64,000 nt of DNA from Bacteriovoracia bacterium (lineage in GTDB: Bacteria > Bdellovibrionota > Bacteriovoracia > Bacteriovoracales > Bacteriovoracaceae): the NCBI GenBank assembly GCA_030431635.1, contig JAUIIL010000003.1, positions 398,056 through 462,055 on the forward strand, written 5' to 3'. A model generated the notes under the pieces. That model was not told the DNA's origin. It ran no database searches and worked only from the letters and a program-made list of their open reading frames with translations. Position numbers and translations under genes: made by a program. Below, one piece after another: positions 44,111 to 52,978 of this stretch (its first letter is position 1; the number at the start of each line of letters is the position of its first letter).

Positions 44111-46345
44111 ATACTTATATCTCTTAAAGTGTTCAACTAATTTTGATACTTCTTCAGCATTAAATTTTCTCCATGGGTAAACTGAAGAGCCTTGGATAGT
44201 ACTTCTATCTTTATAAATGCTATTAAAATACTCTTTGTATGCTTCGTCTTGGCTGTATACTTCGTTTTTATTCTTAATACTTGAATAATATATTTCTATT
44301 TGTGATTTTAGTTTTGAATTAAAGTTTTTATTTTTAGCATGTCTTTTTAAAGCCATTTCTAATGGCTCAATTTTATCAATTGTCATCGCTGCAAATTCAA
44401 AAACTTTTTGTTTGAGTTTTAGATAATTAAATTTATCATAAAAAGTATGTTGTCTTTGCTCTTCTTTTTTATCAAGTTCTTTATAATTTTTTCCTAAAGC
44501 TAAAAATTTAGGCTCAAATTCTTCGAGAGGAGAGCCTTTAATTGAAATTTCAAAATTCTCATTATCGGAATAAATATAAGAAGCGAGCTTTGATCTGCGG
44601 AGGTTGCATGTAGTAATCTTTTGGGTATCTTCAATTTTGTCGCATATTTCTTTTGCTTGTTTGAATAAGCGATTGTTTTCTTTGTTTATTTCATCGTACT
44701 TTTTACTTATTTCTTTACCTTCGATAATGTAATTATAAATAGCATCTAATTCATACTCCTCAAGATCATGCCCTCCAAGGATTGCTTTTTTCCATTCATC
44801 TTTAGGTAAGACACTGTATTTAAAAATTTCAAACGTTCCTTCGGAGCCAAAACTTAAGGTGTTATATAGCTTTTGTCTTACTTTATTTTCTTTGTAACGA
44901 GGAAGTCGGTTTGGCATCTTGCTATTCTTGGATGCCGTCTCCTCCATTTCTGCAAGAAGAACCTCTCTTTCTCTACTTGTTAGTTCATCAAAAGAATATC
45001 CATTTTTGTATTTTTCATAAATACTCTTTAGTCTTGGTGTATCTTTATGTTTATTAAAGTAATAATCAGAATCGATATAATAAGTACCATCTTGTTTATC
45101 TTTACATAAGATACTATCCCATCTAGCATCAAGTCCATTTTTTAGGTTATCAACCTGTTGAGAAATATATGGATTGAACATTAAAGAGTTGATGATAAAG
45201 TCCATAGTCTGATAGCCGTAAATGGGATCTTCATAGTGGTTAACCCCTGCTCGCCATGGACTTACTCTCTCCGCTGCCCCCATGAGATTAGAATAACCAT
45301 TGTAGCGTTGAACTCTCCAAGCAGGATCTTTTTTTTCTTTAAAGGAGTTTTTCGTGATGGAATCAATAAAGTGATAGGTAAGAGCATGCTTTATCTTATA
45401 ATTCATATTGTTTGTTGTCTTAAAACCTAGTTCTAGACAGCATGAATTAGACTGTGGTTTGTCAAAAATAGAGGGGGCTGAACTCCCTTTTGTGTCATAA
45501 CAGTAGAAGCTATTGCCTTCTTCTTTTTTTAAAGAAAACGCTTCGAAATAATTAGATATTTTCTTTTGAAGTTTGTTGTTTTCAACAATTTGAGACTCAA
45601 CAATATAGTTCGTTCCATAACTGTTTAGCGCTTTTGGGTTGTTCGTTTTATTAGCAATTTGTTTGGCGGAGCAGCCTAGAGCGGACATTACTCCGATAGG
45701 GTCAAGATAAAGCTCTCCTACTTTTCCAGTTCCTCCTTCCATTAGCGACAAGCTTAAAACTAAATATGGGTCAACTCCCATTAAAATAGACTCTTTAATA
45801 ACTCGGTCGAGGTGAGATTTAGAGATTGGAGGACATGACTCAGAATCGACCCCTTGGCATCCGGTGATATACATATAATTTGAATAATATGGGTAGGTAG
45901 TCAGAACAGAGCTGCCATATTCTATGAGAAAGTCTTCTGGATCAAGTTTGGTTTTTGCGTTTTGACAAGCCCTCAGTGAAGTATAGTTATTTTTAAGTTT
46001 ATTTAAAGATTCTAAATCATCAATAGAAAAATTTGTTGGTTTAAAATTAACTTCAATTTTTGTAATTTCTTCAAGAAATAACTCTTCGGCCATTTTATAA
46101 TTCAAACCAGCAATTTCTGTAATAAACTTAAAGTCTTTTAAGCAATCCTCTGAGCCCTTGCACCATGCAACAATTTGCTCGTTTTGTTTCTGCTCATCCA
46201 GCAACAAAAGCTGTTCAAAAATATTATTATCTTCTAATTTTCCTTTGTATGTTATTTGAGATTCTTTACATTGAAAAAAAATCGGATATGAATATCCTTC
46301 ATCAAAGATTGAAAAAAGTATTGCTACTAAAATAAAGACTTTCAT
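44108..46345 (-). CDS. Exported lytic-transglycosylase-like protein, large
   Basis: 745 residues. Signal peptide ('KVFILVAILFSIFDEGYS'). Residues about 180-230 read 'VIKESILMGVDPYLVLSLSLMEGG' then 'YLDPIGVMSALGC': this is the lysozyme-like/SLT pattern, in which a conserved Glu (here in 'LMEGG') follows a '(G)VDP.L.L.L' helix and a 'D..G.M' block follows. A later 'WRVQRYNGYSNLMG' resembles the 'YN.G' part. The rest (about 400-745) is charged and helical with no clear homology. Cys-rich spots suggest disulfides. In a predatory lineage such an enzyme could act on prey or own peptidoglycan (inference). ATG overlaps the stop of the upstream gene (ATGA). Confidence 0.5.
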   Translation of the reverse strand: MKVFILVAILFSIFDEGYSYPIFFQCKESQITYKGKLEDNNIFEQLLLLDEQKQNEQIVAWCKGSEDCLKDFKFITEIAGLNYKMAEELFLEEITKIEVNFKPTNFSIDDLESLNKLKNNYTSLRACQNAKTKLDPEDFLIEYGSSVLTTYPYYSNYMYITGCQGVDSESCPPISKSHLDRVIKESILMGVDPYLVLSLSLMEGGTGKVGELYLDPIGVMSALGCSAKQIANKTNNPKALNSYGTNYIVESQIVENNKLQKKISNYFEAFSLKKEEGNSFYCYDTKGSSAPSIFDKPQSNSCCLELGFKTTNNMNYKIKHALTYHFIDSITKNSFKEKKDPAWRVQRYNGYSNLMGAAERVSPWRAGVNHYEDPIYGYQTMDFIINSLMFNPYISQQVDNLKNGLDARWDSILCKDKQDGTYYIDSDYYFNKHKDTPRLKSIYEKYKNGYSFDELTSREREVLLAEMEETASKNSKMPNRLPRYKENKVRQKLYNTLSFGSEGTFEIFKYSVLPKDEWKKAILGGHDLEEYELDAIYNYIIEGKEISKKYDEINKENNRLFKQAKEICDKIEDTQKITTCNLRRSKLASYIYSDNENFEISIKGSPLEEFEPKFLALGKNYKELDKKEEQRQHTFYDKFNYLKLKQKVFEFAAMTIDKIEPLEMALKRHAKNKNFNSKLKSQIEIYYSSIKNKNEVYSQDEAYKEYFNSIYKDRSTIQGSSVYPWRKFNAEEVSKLVEHFKRYKY

Positions 46346-46698
46346 TTAAATCTCATTTCAGAAGGGAAATAATTCAGTTTTTTTATCACTCCATCGCTTT
46401 TAATTTCTAAACTGGAAGAACTCAATGAGTTATTTAGATAAAAGCCTCTAATTGTTAATGTTTCTCTTAGGCAAAATGGAGATACTTTAGTAAATATGCG
46501 TATTTCACAGCCTTTCGCTCCACAGCTATCTTCTGAGTAAAAAAGACTATGATTTGCAAATTTTTTAAAGAACAAATTTTCTAATTTTTCTGATTTATAC
46601 AGATATTCTTTTATATCGCCGTTAATACAAGGACTTTTCTCTTTTGAAAAACTCGCTCTATGAATCAAAAGTAGAGTGAAAATAATTACAACTCTCAT
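46342..46698 (-). CDS. Small secreted protein, partner of the transglycosylase-like gene
   Basis: 118 residues from ATG at 46698 with GAAAGG upstream (a longer frame upstream lacks a site). Signal peptide 'VVIIFTLLLIHRASFS', then four Cys ('SPCING', 'DSCGAKGCE', 'SPFCLRE') that could form two disulfides. No family recognised. It overlaps the next gene by four bases and may be a chaperone, inhibitor or cofactor of it (inference from coupling). Confidence 0.55.
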   Translation of the reverse strand: MRVVIIFTLLLIHRASFSKEKSPCINGDIKEYLYKSEKLENLFFKKFANHSLFYSEDSCGAKGCEIRIFTKVSPFCLRETLTIRGFYLNNSLSSSSLEIKSDGVIKKLNYFPSEMRFK

Positions 46699-46830
46699 AT
46701 AATACCTTTCGGTACAAAAACTCATCTCTTGAATAAAAAAGCATATCCGAGAGAAACGATAGGGTACTGAGAATTTTAACAACCTTTCCTATGTATCTTC
46801 CAAACCAAGTCAAAATACTAACGTATTTTG

Positions 46831-46899
46831 TCGCCCAACATAAGCCTCGTGGAGGCGGCGGTGGCCGTCATGGTGGAAACCGTTTTTAATTTTTTATTT
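46831..46899 (+). repeat. Second copy of the 3' end of the RRM gene (fragment)
   Basis: 69 bases nearly identical to the end of the RRM gene at 43654-43763, including the stop codon and the AT-rich sequence after it. Differences: one substitution (46839) and a clean 42-base (14-codon) deletion between the two GTGGAGGCGG repeats of the glycine tail. It is in frame as 'AQHKPRGGGGGRHGGNRF' with an upstream ATG at 46791 but without a ribosome binding site or any RRM. It forms a direct repeat flanking the 3 kb containing the transglycosylase-like cassette. Confidence 0.9.
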
Positions 46900-46916
46900 G
46901 TAGTAGTCGAAAAAAT

Positions 46917-48392
46917 TTATTTAAAAAACTGCAAACACTTACTTAGATACCAAGGAACAACTCTTAACTTTTTAAACATTGAAGCGCTCGCTCCTTCAAC
47001 GTGAGAACTTATATCTTCAGGAACAGTATATTTTCTTACAAGTTGCTGTGGCTTAATATGGTTATTAACAACAAACTCATGAAGGGACGGCTAACTCCAA
47101 GGAATCTCCATTGAGTCTATGAGTTAGAGCTGTTTTAGAAATAAACCCCTCTTTCTCCCAAATAGGGGAGAGGTGTTTAATGTCGACCTTGGGAGAAATT
47201 CCTCGATAGACTATAAACTCTCTATCTGTGAGTTGGTAGATAGGATTAATTTCAATTCCAGGAATGTTGGAGTTAATAAAACTCATTTTTTTCATTCCTA
47301 GGCCTCTGGCCGCTTTAAAAACCACCTTGTAGCCATTCCATAAAATGAGCCAGAAGACTTTCTTGGCCCAATGAATAGATTTATTACTTACTTTTGTCAG
47401 CTCTCGGTATTCTTTGATTACTTCCCGAGGGTAATCAAAGTGAGCATCATACATTTCTCTCACCTTAAGGTCTGAGAGCTCTAAAAACATATTAGTTGTG
47501 AAGTGAGAAAAATCGAGATTTGTTTTAGATTGGTAGAGAATATTTTGCAACTCATCGACAACCATAGAAACTTCTTTGAGGTTCCCTGGGTCAAGAAAAA
47601 GGAGAATATTTTCAAATTGAGGATGTTGTTTTAAAACGTCAATGATTTCAGCCTTAACATAAGAAGGATGATCAAGTTTTGGAACAAGTTTTTTTTGAAC
47701 CACTTCTCTTGCATAATTATGCAACTCATTAATATAGCGCTTGATAGTTTGTTCTAAGTTTATCTCATTCTTCAGGTAATGTACGACGTGTTCAGGAAGA
47801 AATTGTTTAAGGCCCCCGCTATTGATAATTTGGCGGTTTACTTCAATAGAGCGTACTTCAGGGTAGTTAATTTGAATGAACTTTATATTTGGCAGTTTCT
47901 TGAAAGAATTGGCTTTTTGTATTTCATGTATGCTCTCTGAAGAGAGTGCTACATTCAGTTCAAAGTCTTGAGTGATACCTTTGAGCAGTCCTAGGTCTCT
48001 CCAGCGCTCAAAAACATCTAGACCCATTAAAATTCTTCTTTTTTGATCTGGATAAGCTTGTTTAAGGGCAAATATTCTCTCTCCAATATTTTTAACTTCT
48101 CTAAAGTGATCTGCCGTTGAAACTCTATCTTCGTTTAAAAAATAGCGCTTTATAATTTTTTTCTCTCTTCAAATGAGAAGAGGTATGGTCTACTGATATT
48201 TTCACTAACCATGCCATAGAAGGTTTTCTCCGTTGGCATAATGACAAGTTTATCCTCTGGATACATTTTGAGAATATTCTGGGCCTCTGAATAGTGGGCT
48301 TGGTGAAAAATGTCAAAACTACCAGGGTAGAGGATAACGCCAGCAAAGGTTTGAGATCTTAGAAGTAGGCAAAGTAGCAATAACTTGAACAT
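46917..48392 (-). pseudogene. Broken exported NadD-like nucleotidyltransferase with C-terminal ART-like domain
   Basis: Three reading-frame pieces join into one protein of about 490 residues. Piece 1 (48392-48150): signal peptide 'FKLLLLCLLLRSQTFA' then 'LYPGSFDIFHQAHYSEA', the nucleotidyltransferase HxGH region (His-Gln-Ala-His here). Its stop follows an A7 run; with one more A the frame continues. Piece 2 (up to 48027 and on to 47077): 'RRILMGLDVFERWRDLGLL' and 'VRSIEVNRQIINSGG...LPEHVVHYL', matching NadD's GxD and ISSTxIR blocks; near its end 'FIVYRGISP' and 'EGFISKTA', like the R-G and STS elements of ADP-ribosyltransferases. It stops at TGA 47077 after CCC; a one-base change leads to piece 3, 'HEFVVNNHIKPQQLVRKYTVPED', ending at 46917. 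Nucleotidyltransferase part moderately sure, ART part weak. Confidence 0.6.
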
Positions 48393-48483
48393 TTAATGGG
48401 TATAGCATAGCGCTATTAATAATCGATTAGGTATTGTAAATATTCTATAACTTTTTAATAAGATTCTTTCAGTACTTAGTATT

Positions 48484-49425
48484 TTATTTTTCCCAATGAA
48501 TTAATCCAATTGGATAATAAGTATACCTAACGCTAAGCATTGATGGCATGTATGCAAATCTACCTAAAGAAAAATAGCTGTTTCCACTATTTAGGTAATA
48601 AGTTAATTGATGAGCAGGGGCGGAGCCAAAATGACCGATCGTATTTGTAATATGTAACCTCTCATCTTCCCATTTGTAGTCTAAATTCATCACCTGAGAT
48701 TCCCCCATCTTTTTATAAGCTTTAAAAAGCCTATCAGCGATATATAACTGCTTTAGTCTTTTGGGGTCACCACCGAGGGATTTTATCAGCTCTCGATTAT
48801 CATAGTTGTCTTCAAAGTTTTCTTGTACATATTTCATAATATGAAGTTGAAGAAGCTCACCCTCTTTTTTATAACAACGCTCTTTTTTACGTTCCTTCTC
48901 AACAGCTTCGCACTTGTTAACAATTTCAGTTGTTTTTTCGTAAGCAGGATAATCTCCCAGGCCCTTTCTCATGAATCTCCAGCCTGTGGAGCGCATTTCA
49001 TAGTAATTAAAGGCTTCTTGTTTAAGCTCCTCCAGAGTTGGAATACTTGTATCGACAGCAAAGAGTTTGCCCGCATTATCAACGATAACAGCCTTTGTAC
49101 CATTGAAGGTAACCATTTTATCTAAAGAAACAGTGTTGTTTTCTATTAAAAAAGTTAAGACAAACTTATTCAAGTTGTAGTCTTTATCAAGTAAGTAAAG
49201 CATATCGAGATTAAAAGCATTTTCAGCTTTATAAATAACCCATTTACCAATCTCCTTGTTGAAGGCCACATCTTGGATTGAGTCATTAGGGTGTAAGTCT
49301 AAACAATGTTGGGCTTTACGAGTATTAAAATCTAATACCTTTAAATCTCCAGCTTCTTGCTGAATGTAGATTTTTTCTTCTTTTTGATTGTAATAAGATA
49401 TTTCAGAGTTGGTACGAAGATCAAA
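48484..49425 (-). pseudogene. 5'-truncated gene (propeller-like protein) fused to the tRNA-Val end
   Basis: A 313-codon open frame runs without start codon from the base after the tRNA-Val CCA (49426) to TAA at 48484. A GTG at 49269 has no ribosome binding site and would discard clearly coding residues ('SEISYYNQKEEKIYIQQ', 'DLKVLDFNTRKAQHCLDL'). The first part has short strand repeats ending 'KVLDF' and 'VIYKAE' like blades of a WD40/TolB-type propeller; the C-terminal 150 residues are helical, ending with aromatic-rich strands. The missing N-terminus and exact join to the tRNA suggest it was cut by integration or deletion at that tRNA. Confidence 0.6.
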
Positions 49426-49426
49426 A

Positions 49427-49501
49427 TGGTGGTCGTGACAAGGATTGAACTTGTGACCCCTTCGATGTCAACGAAGTGCTCTCCCACTGAGCTACACGAC
49501 C
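49427..49501 (-). tRNA. tRNA-Val (anticodon GAC)
   Basis: Cloverleaf on the minus strand: acceptor GGTCGTG / CACGACC, D-arm GCTC / GAGC, anticodon stem CTTCG / CGAAG with loop TTGACAT (anticodon GAC), T-arm ACAAG / CTTGT with TTCAATC, discriminator A and encoded CCA. 75 bases. A headless gene fragment begins right after CCA, consistent with an integration site. Confidence 0.95.
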
Positions 49502-49576
49502 ACTTGGAAAATCAGTTTATATCATCCTGGATTTAGGTGGTAAAGGGTAAAAAACGGTGCTAAAGTTGACACCCTT

Positions 49577-51190
49577 ATGACAAAAAAATACAGAATTGAT
49601 AGAGCTTTTTTCCCTTGGTTAGGCGCTCATTTTTTAGAATTTTGGTCTTATTACCTTATGGCCTTTCTGAGTCTGTATCTTTTGCATACATTTCAAAGCC
49701 AGATTCCAGAGATGGCCAAAGAGCTTGGAGATCTTTTAATTTCGGGTAAAGAAGCCAGTGCGTCAATTTGGCCTTTTTTAGCTCTTGCGTTGGCCATTGT
49801 TGTTTTTCGAACAGCTTCAAGGCTTCTTTTTTTCTATCCAGCGAGAGTTCAACAAAAATTGATTCGTATTGAACTGCTGGAGAAGCTTAAGAAATCTCAT
49901 CCTGACAATTACAACTCTTATAGCGATGGACAAATTTTTCAAATTTTTAACGAAGACATTAATAGACTTAGAGGGTTTGTAGGCTTTGGTCTTTTACAAG
50001 TCGGAAACATTATTATTGCTTTTAGTATTTTTATTCCTAAGATTAACAAGTTTAACCCCGATCTTTTGGTTGCTTTTTTTCCTCTTGTTATAGGCGTTTT
50101 GATTTTTTCCTGTATTCTCATTGCTTTTCAAAAATATCTTAAAAAATCAATGGAAGCTTCTGGGGATGTTCAAAACTTTCTCATTGAGAGCTATGAAGGG
50201 AAGCAGACGATTAAAAATTTTCATAGTGAGTATCGCTTTCTTTCGAAGTTTTCAAAACTTGTCGGTATTGAAATGGATTATTTTTTCAAGGGAAGCTTAG
50301 GACCGACTCTTTCACTTCCTATGATAAAACTCTCGTTGGGGATCTCTTTGTTATGGGGAGCTTACCTTATTAAAGAGCAAAACTTAGGGGCAAGCTCCCT
50401 TATTTTCTTTTCAAGTTTTTTGTTCTTAGTCGCTGAACCGATTGGCTTTCTCTCTTGGATTGGTGTCGTCATCACCTCAGCTCTTGCGGCATGGAGAAGA
50501 ATAAAAGAACTACTTGTATACCTTGATCATTCGGGACCTGGGTTTGAAGGGCAAATTCTTTTTTGGGAGCAAAAAATTGCTCCAGAGATAGAAGTTGGTA
50601 AGTGGAGTGTTTTTACAGGAGAAACAGGAGTTGGAAAATCTTATCTTTTAAGAAAAGTGGCTGACAACTTGAAAGCCCAGAAGAAGAAAATGAGTTTAGT
50701 GGCCCAAGAGCCTTACCTTTTTAATGATTCACTACTTAATAATGTTATTTTAGGTCAAGAGTTTACGCCTGAGTTAGAAGAAAAAGTAAAAACTCTTGTG
50801 AGTATCTTTTCTTTGGAGCATTTAGGACGAAATATCAACGAAGTCTTTCGTCTTGAATTGGGAGAGAATGGTAAAAAAGTTTCTGGAGGTCAGGCCAAGA
50901 GAATTGCTCTAATGCGCAGCCTTGTGAGCGATGCAAACTATTTACTTTGGGATGATCCATTTTCTTCAGTGGATCTTATCCTTGAGCAAAAAATTATTTC
51001 AGCTTTAAAAGAAAATGGTTTTTTTCAAAACAAAACATTAGTTATGACAAGTCATAGACTTTCAAGTGTCAGGTACTGTGATTATATTTTCTTGTTAGGC
51101 AAAGAAGGAATTATCGAAGAAGGTCAGGCCCAAGATTTGTTAGCTAAAGAATCAAAAGTGAGTCGTTATTTTGAAAAACAAATGGCATAA
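49577..51190 (+). CDS. ABC exporter half, degenerate-ATPase subunit
   Basis: 537 residues: about six transmembrane segments in the first 310, then a nucleotide-binding domain. Walker A 'TGETGVGKSYLL', signature 'VSGGQAKRIALMRSL' (canonical), Walker B 'NYLLWDDPFSSVD' in which Asp replaces the catalytic Glu, and 'MTSHRLSS' H-loop. It pairs with the next gene as a heterodimeric type IV exporter; see there. Substrate unknown. Its end overlaps the next start by 20 bases. Confidence 0.88.
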   Translation: MTKKYRIDRAFFPWLGAHFLEFWSYYLMAFLSLYLLHTFQSQIPEMAKELGDLLISGKEASASIWPFLALALAIVVFRTASRLLFFYPARVQQKLIRIELLEKLKKSHPDNYNSYSDGQIFQIFNEDINRLRGFVGFGLLQVGNIIIAFSIFIPKINKFNPDLLVAFFPLVIGVLIFSCILIAFQKYLKKSMEASGDVQNFLIESYEGKQTIKNFHSEYRFLSKFSKLVGIEMDYFFKGSLGPTLSLPMIKLSLGISLLWGAYLIKEQNLGASSLIFFSSFLFLVAEPIGFLSWIGVVITSALAAWRRIKELLVYLDHSGPGFEGQILFWEQKIAPEIEVGKWSVFTGETGVGKSYLLRKVADNLKAQKKKMSLVAQEPYLFNDSLLNNVILGQEFTPELEEKVKTLVSIFSLEHLGRNINEVFRLELGENGKKVSGGQAKRIALMRSLVSDANYLLWDDPFSSVDLILEQKIISALKENGFFQNKTLVMTSHRLSSVRYCDYIFLLGKEGIIEEGQAQDLLAKESKVSRYFEKQMA

Positions 51191-52943
51191 TTATATTTAT
51201 GTAGCTGAATATAAGTGGCTTGTTTTCTTAGCACTTATTTGCTTGTGTGCTTCGGCTTATTTAGGTTACTTAACTCCAATCGCTATTTCAGATCTGTATA
51301 ATAGTTATTCCGTTGATTCAAAATTTAATGATTCCTTTTCTTTTTTAATTCTTTTATTTGCCTTTGAGTATGCTAATCGAATTATTTATCAGCTCAGTAT
51401 TGCTAAATACATCCAAAAGCTTGTTCAAAAAGTGAGGTCGTACTGTTATCGCAATTGGTTGTTAAGTTATGAATCGATAGAAACGGGAAAAAATAATAAA
51501 GATCGCTATCCTCTTGGAGAAGTTCTGGCTCGAATAGTCTCTGACTCTGAATCAGTGAGAGAACTTGTTTCAATGGGTGGCCTTGGAATTTTCATTGATA
51601 TTATTTTTATTGTGTCTTGTTTGATTAGTTTTATTAAGCTCAATACGATATCAGGTGTTTTTTTGATTTTTGCTGAGCTTTTTGCTTGCTTCTTTCTTCT
51701 CTGGGGAAGTCGTTATATAGCTCGTGTTTTTATGCAAGTAAGAGTTTCAACTGGTATGCTCTCTAGAACACTTGCTGATATTACTGCCTCTACAAGACAA
51801 ATTTATTATACTCCTAGTTATTCGTATGAACTCAATAAAGCTGAAGGGTCTTTTGATGATTTCCTTAACAAGCAATTAAAAGCCAATGTTTGGGACGCTT
51901 CTTACTACTCAATAGCTGAATCTCTTTTTCCTATTTTAATTGCTTTAATGGTGGTTATTTTCCCTTATTCTCAAATTGTTGAACTCGCGACTCTCGCGGC
52001 CATTATTGATCTGATTCAACGCTCAATCGGTCCAATAAAAGACGTGACTGCTAAGATTGCGAATATCCAGAGGGCAAGAACAGGGTTTATGAGAATGAAT
52101 GAGTTTAACTCAGACTTAACCTCATCTCCTTCATCTGGAACAGAACGAGTCAATACTCATGTCGGTGATTTTGAAAAACTTGAGGTTAAAATAGATTTTT
52201 TTGAATATGAAGTATCAAGTGAAGGAAATGAAAAATTTTCTTTAAAAGAGATATCATTCGAGGGGAATAAGGGAGAATTAATAGGTATAGTAGGTCTTTC
52301 TGGAAGCGGAAAATCAACACTTTTAAAAATACTTTCAACTCAAATTATCACTCCCCATTGTCAAATAAGGCTTGTTCACAAAGGCCGTGAGGATATTTTC
52401 TATAAAGGAACTCATCAGGGGCTTCCTATCTACAAAGAATATGTCAGCTTGGTTTCTCAGGATTCTCATATTTTTAGCGATACCGTAAAATTTAATATTA
52501 CTATGGGTGAAGATGAGGGCTTTGATGACTTTTGGCAGTATATGAATGAGTCTCTTCCTTATCTAAAAGTGTGGGGAATTAAAAAAAATGACTCTATTGA
52601 TGTTAAAAAAATCTCTTTGGGCCAAAAACAACTGCTTTCGGCATTAAGAAGCTGTTTTATCAGAAAGAGTATTGTGCTTTTTGATGAAATCTCTTCAGGA
52701 ATGGATTCAGAGCTCGAGCTTGCCTTAAGAAAAATGGTTTTACTTATCCAAAAGTACTCGTTAACCATCATTGTGGCCCATAGGCTTGAAACAATTAAAG
52801 AAGCCGATAAAATCCTTGTTTTGGATCAGGGCAAAAAAGTGGCCATTGGGGCCCATGAGGAGCTCCTCAAGAGTTCTGAGCTCTACCGAGAACTTACAGA
52901 TAAACTCCTTTCCGCACAAGAGTTTTCAAGCAAGAGAATATGA
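51171..52943 (+). CDS. ABC exporter half, catalytic subunit
   Basis: 590 residues from a TTG inside the previous gene; no better start is seen. Six transmembrane segments, then a nucleotide-binding domain with Walker A 'GLSGSGKSTLL', Walker B 'IVLFDEISSGMD' with the catalytic Glu, and 'IVAHRLETI'. The signature is 'ISLGQKQLLSAL', altered from LSGGQ. So the full catalytic site (Walker A/B of this subunit with the intact signature of its partner) is kept and the other site is degenerate, the known arrangement of heterodimeric exporters such as TM287/288. An export role with the DsbA-like lipoprotein that follows is possible but unproven. Confidence 0.88.
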   Translation: MKNKWHNYIYVAEYKWLVFLALICLCASAYLGYLTPIAISDLYNSYSVDSKFNDSFSFLILLFAFEYANRIIYQLSIAKYIQKLVQKVRSYCYRNWLLSYESIETGKNNKDRYPLGEVLARIVSDSESVRELVSMGGLGIFIDIIFIVSCLISFIKLNTISGVFLIFAELFACFFLLWGSRYIARVFMQVRVSTGMLSRTLADITASTRQIYYTPSYSYELNKAEGSFDDFLNKQLKANVWDASYYSIAESLFPILIALMVVIFPYSQIVELATLAAIIDLIQRSIGPIKDVTAKIANIQRARTGFMRMNEFNSDLTSSPSSGTERVNTHVGDFEKLEVKIDFFEYEVSSEGNEKFSLKEISFEGNKGELIGIVGLSGSGKSTLLKILSTQIITPHCQIRLVHKGREDIFYKGTHQGLPIYKEYVSLVSQDSHIFSDTVKFNITMGEDEGFDDFWQYMNESLPYLKVWGIKKNDSIDVKKISLGQKQLLSALRSCFIRKSIVLFDEISSGMDSELELALRKMVLLIQKYSLTIIVAHRLETIKEADKILVLDQGKKVAIGAHEELLKSSELYRELTDKLLSAQEFSSKRI

Positions 52944-52978
52944 TCTAAAATCTCTATGAAATAAAAAAAGGATTTTTC

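Noticed and set aside
46791..46889. 32-codon frame ending in the duplicated RRM tail
   Set aside because: No ribosome binding site and no RRM; it is a fragment of a repeated gene end.
48823..49125. 100-codon plus-strand frame in the truncated propeller-like gene
   Set aside because: The minus strand is coding across the whole stretch in one frame up to the tRNA; this is its shadow.
42000..49500. Integrase or recombinase gene for the suspected island
   Set aside because: None of the frames shows tyrosine or serine recombinase motifs; the island, if one, has lost it.
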